From assembly GCA_030220185.1 (NCBI GenBank), contig JASPKZ010004561.1, positions 107,001-171,000 on the forward strand: DNA of 64,000 nt. Direction: 5' to 3'. The DNA comes from Diploptera punctata (Eukaryota > Arthropoda > Insecta > Blattodea > Blaberidae). Below the pieces are notes generated by a model, which searched no databases, was not told the DNA's origin, and saw only the letters and a list, made by a program, of their open reading frames with translations. The position numbers and the translations under genes were made by a program. The stretch's first letter is position 1; each line of letters opens with the position of its first letter. Shown piece after piece: positions 1 to 12,241 of the stretch.

Positions 1-170
1 TGTGAGTAAACAGCTTAATTTTATTTGTTAAATAGTCCTAACAAATGCCACTCTTGATTTCCAAATTATCTAGATAAATTCACTCCTCAATTCGTGAGTC
101 GTGAATTTATCGATAATTTGGAAATCACTCGTGACATTACTTATGATAACAAACTTGCCACTTGAGTAAA
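1..170. repeat. Copy of the 48073-49277 element's arm
   Basis: GAGTAAACAGCTTAATTTTA, TCTTGATTTCCAAATTATC and AATCACTCGTGACATTAC match the arm at 49170-49277. It contains an internal hairpin, GATTTCCAAATTATC...GATAATTTGGAAATC. 171-509 shows nothing recognised. Confidence 0.65.
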
Positions 171-1069
171 ATATTTTTTTAACTAAATGACTTAATAAAG
201 TAAATCTGAGCATTGTGAAGGTTATAATCGGATAAAATCATCATTAAGATCAAATTCTATTAAGGATTAGGCCTACTGACCTATTCCGCATCAGATGAAC
301 TGTCTCCATCGCTCTTTCGGCTTTATAAGACCATTGAACAAATAGGCTACAATTCAGGTCCGTTAATTTTATTACTGATGAAATAATATTGCAGATTAAG
401 ACTCCGGAAGCTATAAGAAAGAGGAAACCACATTCTGAATTAGATAACTGTAGTTAGTGCCATGTTGCCACATTATTTTTAATTAGTAACTAATAGTTTA
501 ATAGTTTTAGATTAAATGAGGAAAATTTTGAGGAAGTGGCTGAATTCAAATACCTAGGAACAATAATCACAAATAGGAATGAGATGCACAAAGAAATTAA
601 AGATAGGCTCAATTCTGGAAATGCGTGCTATTATGCATTACAGAGACTCTTGACGTCCGAACTCCTTTAAAAAAAGGTTAAAATGAAAATATATAAAACT
701 ATTATTCTACCAGTTACATTATATGGATGCGAAACATGGACTCTTACTTTAAGGGAGGAAAGGAGATTACGAGTATTTGAGAATAAAGTTCTTAGAAAAT
801 GTTTGGACTAAAGAGAGATGAACAGACAGGTGAATGGAGAAGACGACATAACAGTAAACTGCATGGCCTTTATAGGAAACCAGATATAATAAGAACAGTT
901 AAGTATCGTAGACTGCGAAGACAGGATAATGTGGCACGATTGGGAAATGATAGACTAGCAAGGAAGCATCATGTAGGAAAACCACAGGGAAAACGCCCAG
1001 TTGGTAAACCAAGGATGAGGTGAGAGAATAAAATTAACCATGATTTTAGGGAGGTAGATTATACAGGGA

Positions 1070-4000
1070 CCCTCCATGGTATCTTTACCTTGTCGTGGTG
1101 GAGTGGCTTGTGTGCTTAAATGATCCTGAGAGCTATGCCGGCGGTAGCATTGCTGCCGATAGGGTTACCCATGCCGGACTGGTCGAAGGTGATAAGCCAG
1201 ACGAAATAAGTACCTTGGTCGAAAGAGTGACGATCTTTCACCGTAAAAATACAACCGTCAAGAAATGCGGACATGGGTTCTACTGGGGTAAAATTTTCCG
1301 GAGGTCAAATAGTCCCCCATTCGGTTCTCCGGGCGGGGACTACTTCAGGGAACCCATGCCAAAGGCTCAAACACAGGGACATGTTCCTAGGAACATGGAA
1401 TGTTAGGACTTTATACAATAGCGGGGCACTAGAGATATTAACGCGGGAATTGGATAAATCGCCCTTGGATATAGTCGCTTTACAGGAAGTTAGGTGGCCA
1501 GGAGAAGGTAGTCAGGAATCAGGAAGCTTTTCATTATACTATGGGGGTGCAGAAAGACCTGCATTTGGAACGGGTTTTTTAGTCAGAAGGAGGATCCTAT
1601 CCGCTATCCGAGATATTAAGTTTGTTAGTGATAGGATATCATACATAATTCTAAAGGGTAAACGACATGATTTTATAATTGTAAATGTACATGCCCCCAC
1701 AGAAGATAAAGATGACAAGATCAAGGATGAGTTCTATGAAGAATTAGAATGCTTATTTGATAGCCTTTCACGATATCATATGAAAATTGTCTTAGGAGAT
1801 TTTAATGCAAATGGGGCGGGAAGATATATTCAAACCAACAATAGGCAAATTCAGTCTTCATGAATATAGTAACGACAACGGGGTTAGATTAGTCACATTT
1901 GCCACATCAAAGAATCTCATTGTTAAGAGCACAACATTTCAGCATAAGGATATTCATAAATACACCTGGACGTCCCCAGATGGAGAAACTCGGAACCAGA
2001 TAGATCATGTATTAGTGGATAAACGCTGGCACAGTAGCATCATTGATGTTAGATCAGTTAGAGGGACAGACTGCAATTCAGATCATCATCTGGTCAGGGT
2101 GAAAATCAGACAACGGCTATCGCTTATGAGAGGAACAAACGCTAAAGATGATTCAGTAAAATATGAATTAAAAAACTTGAAAAATGATGAAATGCGGCAA
2201 GAATACCAAATCAAAATTGCTAATAGATTTGAAGTACTGGAATCTTCAGATGACAATGTGGCAAACGAAGAAGAAACTGATATAAATAAAGAATGGGAGG
2301 CTATAAGAGATACTATTAAATTGTCAGCATCAGAAAGCATTGGTTGTTTAAAAAAGAGGCAAAACAGGAAATGGTTTGATGAGGAATGTGCCGACATTGT
2401 AAAGAAAAGAAAGCTAGCAAAAATTAAATGGTTACATGAGCCAAATGAGGTAAATTTAGAGCAATTGGGTAGTGTTAGACGAGAAACCACCAAGTTACTA
2501 AAGAGTAAAAAGAGGGAATATTTGAGAGAGAAGATTAATGATCTTGAAATGAATGCAAAAAATAGGAACATTAGAGAATTATATCAGGGAATTAGTATAG
2601 AGAAGAAAGGGTTTCAGGCTAGAACAAACATAATTCGGAATGAAAATGGGGATATGATTGCAGATTCCAAGAGTATATTAAATAGATGGAAAAGTTATTT
2701 TAATCAGCTATTAAATGTACATACAGAACAGGACATTGAGGGAATAAGTTACAGACAGCAGAAATGCTAGTCGCAGAGCCAAGTGCATTAGAGGTTGAAA
2801 TGGCAATTGAAAAATTGAAGATGTATAAAGCATCAGGTTCAGATGAGATCCCAGCAGAACTGATAAAATCAGGGGGAGAAAAATTGATGGACAAGATACG
2901 CTGGTTGCTTAGTATGATTTGGCAAAAAGAAGCTCTTCCAGATGAATGGAAGGATTATCATACCAATTTATAAGAAAGGAGATAAAACTGATTGCAACAA
3001 CTATAGGGGCATCTCATTACTTTCAACTTCGTACAAAATTCTAACAAATATATTAGTAAGCAGACTTACTGCCTATATTGATGACATTCTAGGAGATCAT
3101 CAATGTGCATTTAGAAGAAACAGGTCTACAACAGATCAGATTTTTAGTATAAGACAGATTTTAGAAAAGAAATGGGAATATAATGGTACTGTACATCAAC
3201 TATATGTAGACTTCAAAAAAACATATGATTCAATTAAGAGGGAGAAGTTATATAGTATCCTGCTGGAGTTTGGAATTCCTAAAAAGTTAGTTAGACTTAT
3301 ACGAATGTGTCTAAATGGCTCAACGAGTAGGGTGCGTGTAGGCAAACAGTTTTCAGACACTTTTGAAATCCAGAATGGGTTAAAGCAAGGAGATGCACTA
3401 TCTCCTCTACTATTTAATTTTGTACTAGAGCATGCCATTAAATCTTTAGAGAATGAGGAAGGCTTACAACTCAATGGTATTAATAAGCTGTTAGTTTATG
3501 CTGATGATGTAGTACTACTGGCCGATAGCGAGGAGATACTAAAGGCCAACACGCACACACTATTGAGTAACACTAAGAAATTAGGACTGGAAGTAAATAT
3601 CAGTAAAACTAAATATATGGTCACACGTAGAAATACATTATATAATGGAAATGGACAGCTAATGACAAATGAGGGAAATTTTGAGGAATTGGCTGAATTC
3701 AAATACCTAGGAACAATAATCACAAATAGGAATGAGATGCACAAAGAAATTAAACATAGGCTCAATTCTGGAAATGCATGCTATAATGCATTGCAGAGAC
3801 TTTTGATGTCCCAACTCCTTTCAAAAAACGTTAAGCTGAAAATATATAAAACTATTATTCTACCAGTTATATTATATGGGTGCGAAACATGGACTCTTAC
3901 TTTAAGGGAGGAAATGAGATTACGAGTATTTGAGAATAAAGTTCTTAGGAAAATTTTGGACCAAAGAGAGATGAACAGACAGGTGAATGGAGAAAACTAC

Positions 4001-4330
4001 ATAACAATGAACTACATGGTCTTTATAGGAAGCCAGATATAATAAGAACAGTTAAGTCCCGTAGACTGCGATGGGCAGGACATGTTGCGCGTATGGGGAA
4101 TGAAAGACGTGCATGGAAACTTCTTGTAGGAAAGCCAGAAGGAAAACGCCCAGTTGGTAGACCAAAAATGAGGTGGGAGAACAACATTAACTATGATTTG
4201 AGGGAAGTAGATTATACAGGGAATGATTGGAAAGCATTAGCTCAGGATAGGGATGTATGGAGAGCTTATGTCCGTGCGGCCATGAACCTACGGGTTCGAT
4301 AGTGCCAGTGAGTAAGTAAGTAAGTAAGTA
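1070..4330 (+). mobile_element. Near-full-length RTE-clade non-LTR retrotransposon
   Basis: The element is flanked by a perfect 14-bp target-site duplication, AGATTATACAGGGA, at 1056-1069 and 4331-4344. It has a GC-richer 5' leader (CCCTCCATGGTATC), one endonuclease-RT coding region and a 3' end in GTGCCAGTGAG plus (TAAG)n. An APE-type endonuclease joined to RT, with a short simple-repeat tail, is typical of the RTE clade. Eight other truncated copies in the window share its 3' end. Confidence 0.88.
1273..4302 (+). pseudogene. RTE endonuclease-reverse transcriptase ORF, frameshifted
   Basis: The APE-like endonuclease domain starts near 1390 with TWNVRTL, QEVRW, NVHAPTEDK and LGDFNANG, and continues in another frame with NGVRL, YTWTSPDG, NQIDHVL and SDHHLVRV to about 2100. 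The RT domain starts near 2790 (KASGSDEIPAELIK) and includes YKKGDKTDCNNYRGISLL, QGDALSPLLFNF, YADDVV near 3497 and GLEVNISKTKYMV. A C-terminal region with CETWTL and GKRPVGRPKMRWENN ends at 4302. The frame changes near 1815, 2765, 2960 and 3990, so this copy cannot make full-length protein. Endonuclease similarity to CFDP2/Bov-B proteins is from family knowledge. Confidence 0.88.
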
Positions 4331-4451
4331 AGATTATACAGGGAATGATTGGAAAGCATTAGCTCAGGATAGGGATGTATGGAGAGCTTATGTCAGCGCG
4401 GCCATGAACCTACAGGTTCGATAATGATAATGAGTTAGTTTAATAGTTTTA

Positions 4452-6637
4452 CATTGCTTATAATTACATTCGAATTCCATACTGAATAATTTTGTTTCCC
4501 CTATAACCCAATTGTTTTGTAAGCATTTGTGCGTGGGAATTTTGGAAACAGAAATATATGTAGTATATGGTGCAATTCCATAATAGTATAGAAGCACTTA
4601 CATTTATTTAGCTTACTATAGAAGATACGTAAAAAAAAATGTTTCATTTTGAGGTATTAATTTGTAAATTTAAATATGTGTACAACTGAAAATGATTTTT
4701 GCACGATAGTGCGATCTGTCGTACCTACAGCAATGGCGACCATGATTAAAAATCAATTTCCTAAATTTCGGGGTTGCCAACCTATAAATAACTAAATAAC
4801 TATATTGTATTGTTACATATTACCTACCTCGTGCGGAAAGTAAAACACTGCCCTTTAGATATACTACATACAATGTATATATACAAAAATATATCCGAAA
4901 AGTAGTGTTAATATGCATTATACGAAGCAAATCACTGCATTTTAAATAAAGTGAACTTTATTTGAAACAATATAAAATAATAAATTCGTACTTGTTGCCA
5001 TTTTATACTGATGTCACGGCCTGCTGTAGTCTCAACTAAATTATTTTCGGCATTTGCCGTACAAATATTGGTCATTAACGTTAATCAGTTGTTTATAATG
5101 AAGGCAAATATTTCCAACAAAGATATTATTTTACTATTATTCATTATTTTTGAAAACACCATCGTGCAAAAAATAATGTGCAACGCACGTTTGTGAAGCG
5201 TTTTACAGAATCTCGGAAATTAAAAACCTTGCTATCGCTCGGTTTTTAATCATATCCTTGCTTCTGTAAAAACCACTTCCCAACTTCGCATTGTAATATA
5301 CTATAATTCCCTGTCATAAAAAAAAGAGAGTGAGAAAGACTTCAAAATACTCAAACAAAAGAGTTGACCATAAAGTGCATTACTAAAGAAGAGAAAATAA
5401 TGATGTCCATTGATTGGCAATGCGTAACTACCACATCATTAATCCGTATTCATACGCCTTCACCAAACTCTACTGGTTTATTCACTCTCTCTTTATTAAA
5501 GTATGTTCGATTTGAAAAGAATTGAATATTTATTTTTAACATCGAAACTTAAAACAATTTATCAACAGTAATCTAACAAGAGGTATTGTTTTTCTGAAAA
5601 AAAACTAATGAAAAACAATCTCGCGTTGGATTTGGAGTGACTACTTAGCGAATAATACATCAGAAGCTAAAAATAATTATAATGTTTAATATTTACAAAA
5701 TGTGAGGTTATGTATTCCGATCTTACTTCCGGGAGATATCTAAGCTTGCTGTATAGTTATAAATAGCATATCTTTACTGTTAAATCTCTTTGGGCTTGGG
5801 AAAAATCAATAACAGATTATTGTATTAGAAATAACGCTTAACAATAATGCAGATTCATTATACAATATTTAATAATTTTTAGAACAACAGAATTAATCTT
5901 TTTTTGGTAATTTTTGAAGTTTTCTTTTGGCATTTCTTGCTGTACCATATCGATAATATACTGTTGAATCGATATGCTTGTCAAATAAGTTAATTTGCGG
6001 AGATACCTCTCATTACGAACAGGAAGAAGCAGTTTTATCAACAGGAAGAGGCAAAATTATCTGTTAATTAGATAGTCTTCTTCTTCTTCATAATTTGTAT
6101 GATTTTCATCCTGCTTAATTCCAAAATCACGAAACCCCCAATAATTAACCCGCCATGAAAATTGGATAATATAACCAACTGGAGCTTTAATAAATTTTAT
6201 AATCCTATCTATACTATGGGAACATTTTACCATTCCCTCCGAACCCTTCAGCCTAAAAATGTACAATTATTAAAATTGCAAATTAGATATATTCCAAATT
6301 AAACTCTAATAGCAACCCACTTCAAGGTTTATCTTATGCATTTGTTGCAGTCCCAAGGATCAAGCCTCGGATCAAAGACGGAAACAAAATACGACAAATG
6401 CTAGGAAAAGGTCTATTATTTGGAAAAAGAAAACAAAACAAAAGAAGAAAAAACATAGTCATTACAACAAATTACAATCTCTTAAAAAATAATGATAAAA
6501 TTTTATGTAAAAACGTTATGAGAGATTATGTGCCTCAGACAGAATTTAAACATACGTAAGTTTAGCACTACCAAAAATCTACAATTTCAATATGTTTTAC
6601 TTAATATATGTTAATGTGTTACTTCACTTTTGAACAG
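4452..6637. other. Upstream intronic sequence, mostly unassigned
   Basis: AT-rich sequence before the first visible exon. I see no exon or RNA gene. About 4915-5125 is a dispersed repeat that recurs inverted at 42940-43100. Short ORFs near 5838-6266 have no recognisable features. Confidence 0.5.
4915..5125. repeat. Dispersed repeat, inverted copy at 42940-43100
   Basis: Shared landmarks are AAATAAAGT-GAACTTTATTT, ATGTCACGGCCTGCTG-AGTCTCAACTAA and GGCAAATATTTCC, found in reverse order and orientation at 42940-43100. Element class unknown. Confidence 0.55.
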
Positions 6638-6859
6638 GAAGGCTCGTCAGAATGGAGCGGTGAATTTTCAAATCTATCAGAGGTTATATTAACACACCAC
6701 AGGGTGCAGAGTGGCCTGACCTCTGTATCCGTCACGCTGGCTCAATGGATCGAATACATCAACGTGCACATTCTTCATCCTCTCGCTTTCAGTGTCTTCA
6801 TACCACTGCTTGAGACACTAGCAAAGGCTCTTCAAGAAGAATTATTGACTGATGAGCAG
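6638..6859 (+). CDS. Exon 1 in window (MUN region)
   Basis: The exon is 222 bp, phase 0 to phase 0, with acceptor AACAG and donor GTACGC. It encodes 74 residues from EGSSEWSGEF to LLTDEQ, including a helix with HILHPLAFSVFIPLLETLAKAL typical of the Munc13 MUN region. Confidence 0.88.
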
Positions 6860-9800
6860 GTACGCTTAATTCAATAATGATGAAACACTGGTCTAAACTT
6901 TACATCCTATGGTGCGACATTTTAATTCCTTCATAAACTCCTATCAAATTCAATTCTTAGTGTTTCATTTTTCAAAAAAATTATTTATTAGTTTATTGTA
7001 TTCCAATATTAATATTATTCGTTTTTAAACATCTTAATGATGGACAAATTATATTTGAAAATAAAATTTATGATTAATTAAAATGTGGGAGGCTTGAATG
7101 GGACACCCTGTATTATCTATTTAAGCGTCTACAGTAAGTGAAATAAATAATGGTGACCAGTTGAGGATTCATTTAAATTGATCATGCTGGCATGATGTCA
7201 CAATTTTTTGTCAGAAACATAATTTTAATAACAAACTAAAGTATTTCCTAATATCCTACAGGTAAAAATATTCTGGGATGCTGCAAAGAAACTCATCACG
7301 TCCTGTATAATTAGTATAAAAAAGCTTCAGATTGAGACATCATTTAGCAACACATCAGACCAATCTTCTCAAATTCTAAGGTAATTATGAAACCATAATG
7401 CAAAAAAGTAACAAATTAATAAATATTTTAACAACTACCTTTATACGTATAGCTCATTTGCGATAAGAGTGACGTAACTAAAAAAATACCGATTTTGAGT
7501 TATTGGCACTACATGGAAGACAAAACTCGGTTCTATATTCTGGAAGAATTAGTTTTGCGTATTTCTTGTGTTTGACGGTATATTTATCAACGAACCCTCG
7601 AAACAGAAGGTTTCAGCTGCAATAAGAGCGATATACAGCATCAAAAATCTCCACCAATTATCAACAGAAACAGCTATGACGCTCTTCAAGACAGCCATAA
7701 CAACATATGGAATTAACATAATATGGGACAAACTCACAAACAGAGACTTGACACAAATAGAAACAGTAAAAGCAGCACGCTTCATGAAAAGAGTTCTGGG
7801 AGTTGGAAAAACAGCACCTTAAAGAATGACGTACGTCTTAATGAAAGAAACCTTCTTCATTGAAGACATTAGACGGCAGCTATTCCTACCGAACACCTGC
7901 GCATATGAGAAAACAATGCAAGGACTACAGGAGAAGAGGAATTATATCTGCAGCGAATTCTACACAACAGAGGCTATGTGTACAAGAGAGTGGACACGAT
8001 CAAACTACGAGATGAGGCACATCCTAACACGGTATGCAATCCATGGCTTTCACCACAAGGTTTGCAGCACAAAGAGATTCCACGAGCCAAACCAAGAATG
8101 CATATGCGAACTGTGCAACAATCTATGTGAACGATATCACGTCGAAAAGTGTGCGGAAAGACTATTATCGTTTAACAAGTTTTGCCTAGACTAAATTTAC
8201 TAACAATCTGCACATTTGTGCGCATTTACTTTCATTCATTCATATTCTGGAAGAATGACATAAGCGATAGTATTCAATGAGTTGGTATAGTAATTTGATA
8301 TTTATGACAAACAGAGGCAACGTTCTATTCATTTCAAACCTTTAAATGGATCTCCTGAAAAACTGTTTTCTGAGTTATGTCATTCTTCTCGCAAACGAGC
8401 GATATGTTGCCAAATTTTCTGATTATTTTACCTACGATAATAATAAACCGTTACGGTTCTGAAACTTGGGTACTTGACTCTTATATCTGTAATCATTTAA
8501 ATATTTTTGAAAGAAAGGTACTGAGAATAATATTGGGAGCAGTTTGTGTAGATAACATCTGGAGAAGATATAATAAAGAATTAATACAATTACTAGGAGA
8601 TCTTGATATTGTCTCACACATAAGGCTTGGCCGTATGAGATAGATTGGACATATTAATAGAATGCCAAATAATAGAAAAGTAAAACAAATCTTCAACTTT
8701 TATAAGATGCATGATGTGTTCCGTTGAGGTATTATTCAAAATTAATATAACATTCTGGAATATTCACCTGAAAGGTCCGTCTCCTCAACTTAATTAATTA
8801 TTTAACTGTAGCGCTTTCAGGACTTGTCCCATCATCGGCAGGATTCAAAACAGGTGTTTCACTGAAGATCTGGTAGAGGGGGTTGCATGTATTGGGTTCG
8901 TTTTCGTTTATCAGATTGTCGTTGTTGTGAGCTGCTTTCATGATTTCCATCTCTTCGAGTACGTTTATCTTCGCTGATAACAGTAATACACAGAGAAAAT
9001 AATCCAGCGAAGATAAACGTACTCGAAGAGATGGAAATCATGAAAGCAGTTCACAACAACGACAATCTGATGAACGAAAACCCAATACATGTAACCCCCT
9101 CTACCAGATCTTCAGTGAAACACCAGTTTTGAATCCTGCCGATGATGGGACTAGTCCCGAAAGCGCTACAGTTAAATAATTAATTAAGTTGAGGAGACGG
9201 ACCTTTCAGGTGAATATTCCAGAATTTTATATTAATTTTTTAAAACAAATCTTCTGTTCACAACTTCAAGGAACCAGATTGAGAGGAAAACCTAAGAATA
9301 GATGGTGGGATCGTGTGCGCCAGGATCTTAAAAAAATGTCAAATAAACCACTGGGAAAGTCATTCTATGGAGAGGGATGTCTGGAGGAGGCTCATTGAGG
9401 AGGCGAAGGTGCTTATTGGGTTGTAGTGCCACTTAAGAAGAAGAAGAATAAACCGTTATATAAATCCAACATTAATAACAGTATTAGTGTAAATGCGATT
9501 TGAAGGTTCTTGGATATTACATTGCATTTCATATTCTTTAAAATTAAATTCTGAAAGTATAGTTGATTAATTCTTAATAGTTGGACATCATCCATTGTTC
9601 AATTAAGGTCCGCAACTTTATTTTACTTTAATACTGGATTATTAACATCAAAATTATAATATTATGTACCTTATAGGTCCGCTCAACTTCTTAGAATATT
9701 AGTCAATTGTAGGCCTTTCGGGACTAATTCCATCATCAGCAGAAGCTAGCAGGTCTGTTGTCACTGATCCTCGGTGAAATTGTCATTTATTAGAGTCAAT

Positions 9801-12173
9801 ATGTAAATTTAAATATACATAAGAATTGATAACTCACATTTTTTCTGAGACTCTGGGTTTCTTACCTCAAATTGTTTCTCTGCAGCCCGTTACATCCAGA
9901 TGGATTGCTTCAGTTTAGTTGATTTACAACCGGTGCATGATGTTCAAACAAATAAACAACCATTATGAAAAACTGATTCAAGAATGATCTCAAATCTTGA
10001 TGCAAACCCTTTATCTTGTATTATTCTCGCGTTTTAAGAACAATATACTGTTAATGAAGGCCGTTGGATAAAATTGTTACACACTTAGGGGATTAATAAA
10101 ATGTCACCCCATTCCAAACGAAGCTATGGCAAGCAAGTATTTAATCTATAGATATGTATTTTAAAAAATGTAATTATCAATAAATAGCTAGTAATATCGA
10201 AAACTGGTGTTACTTTCTTCTGAAGGAATTTGATCTTCCATCATAACAGTAAGGTAGTTGCATTATTCTGGGGTCTGGGCTGACAACAAATACGTTTTCA
10301 TACACTGCCATTTAATTAGCTTCCATTCGTTGAATATAAACCTACAGAAAGTATACAAATAAATACACTTGTCCTATACTAAATTTCAACTAATATTATC
10401 ATTATAAAAAAATACACTCCAAAAAGTCTGGTCTCTGAGTAAATATACTTTATATTAACCCTTAAATTGGCAAAACACTGGACTGGACTGGATAAGGCGA
10501 AGTCTAGCTTCACCCAGTGTGCTGCGTATGTTAGAACCCACTAGGGCTCTTTGGCAGCTAAGTTAATAGTGGCTATCATTACGGGGTTGTAGTTCACTTA
10601 ACCCGAGCCTATTTGGCGGCGCTAGCGTTTGTGTGCAAATGGTGTTGAAATTTGGACAGAGATAGGGATGTGATGACCTGAAGCAGGACATCAGAAACCA
10701 CATTGCTTTCAAGCCGAGAGTCGGAAATCCAGCATTGTGGAATGAGCCACGCTACTCCAGGTGAGAGCACATCGCCAAATCTCTGGCTGGATTTAATGAG
10801 GAGTAAATCGGATGAATATGTTTCTATTGTACAGCACGCCACTGGGGCAAGCGTCCAATACTGCGTACCATAAAATTTGTATGCAAAGATGTAAATTTGT
10901 GCATCTTGCTTACATTTTCAGTTATCATGGCATCAATATGGGGAAGTTGCGCTACGTTGTGTAGGTCTGTCATCCTTGTGAAACGCGGTGCTTGAAAAAT
11001 TATTTTCAAACACTTATTCTGTATAATTTGTATTCTTCGTTTATGCTGTTTTGCGAGGATGCTCCAGGCCTCACATCCGTACAGTAGCATGCTGCGGATC
11101 ACGCTTTTATACAGTAAAAGCTTGATCTTACGTGACAATGTATTCGACCTGAAAAATGGGTATAAAATTGCAATTGCTGCATTTGCTTTATGTTGTATGG
11201 CAAAACACAAATTTCTTCTGTTAGTTATTTGAATGTGGCGGACCGCAGTGAAAACGCAATCTTATGTAACTGTTATTAATAGGAATTTTGTATAATTAGA
11301 CACACATTTAAGTGATTTCTTTTTGTTCGTTTTCTTCTGATTTATTTAAAATATTAAATTAATTTAACCAACTGATGTATCCAAAAGGATAGATTACGAA
11401 TTTAAGGGTTAATGCAGAAATGAGCGGATGATTTAAAATTCCAAATTTACAAATTCGTAAACATAGATTTAATTTTGGTAGATCTCACTTCAGAATACTT
11501 TAGTAATGCATTATGTTTATTTCAGTATTTTATCCATATTAACAACGCTAGAATCACCGAAAGGAGTTGATTTGTTTCCTATAATCGTTTACGATTGGCT
11601 GCCAATGAAAGAGGATACTGGTTGTGATATAAAAGCCGTGGTGAAGGAAACTGTTCTCCAAGGATCCAGGGACTGGTAAGTTCTGTGATATCTAATCTGA
11701 ATAAGAGGCACCAGTTTTTTTTATTTTTTTTACGTGCGGAAAGAATCTAAAATACGGAACATCTTCTTTCAGACTGGTTTCAGAGCTTCCTTTTTCAGTA
11801 CAATCTTCAGTATTTTCACTTCGGTTGTTTTGTCATCTTGAAGAGCCGCTTCTTTCTCCCTCTGTTGGTATACTGAAGAATCTCGAAATAAAATCTTTTC
11901 CCCGGGAATTTCAAAGTTAATTCATTTCTCCATTCCACTTTCTTGAATGTAGATTTTTTCCCAAACCGTGAGTTCTTTGGGTTTTGCTATTTGTTTTAAT
12001 AATTTAGCCTTCCTTTCGAGTCTACGACAAGGGAACACGACCTAAAAGCACTCGTCACTGAAGATGCCTCCGCAGTTGAGGCAGAAACGTCTGGAAGAAA
12101 CACCAGTTATAGACCACGGCCACATAGCCTGGAATCTTTTAATATTAAATATGTTGACTTCCATGTTAATAGC

Positions 12174-12241
<68 letters not shown>

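Larger units (their letters stand above)
510..4435 (+). mobile_element. Older 5'-truncated RTE-clade copy, split by a younger RTE
   Basis: RTE 3' sequence runs 510-1069, is interrupted, and resumes at 4345-4435 to the family's 3' end (GGTTCGAT...). The whole is flanked by a perfect 16-bp duplication TAGTTTAATAGTTTTA at 494-509 and 4436-4451. It carries stops and frameshifts in the RT C-terminal region. The interrupting element is listed separately. Confidence 0.85.

Noticed and set aside
3196..3765. Reverse-strand ORFs opposite the RTE reverse transcriptase
   Set aside because: They are shadows of the RT coding frame, and the same antisense frame recurs at other RTE copies.
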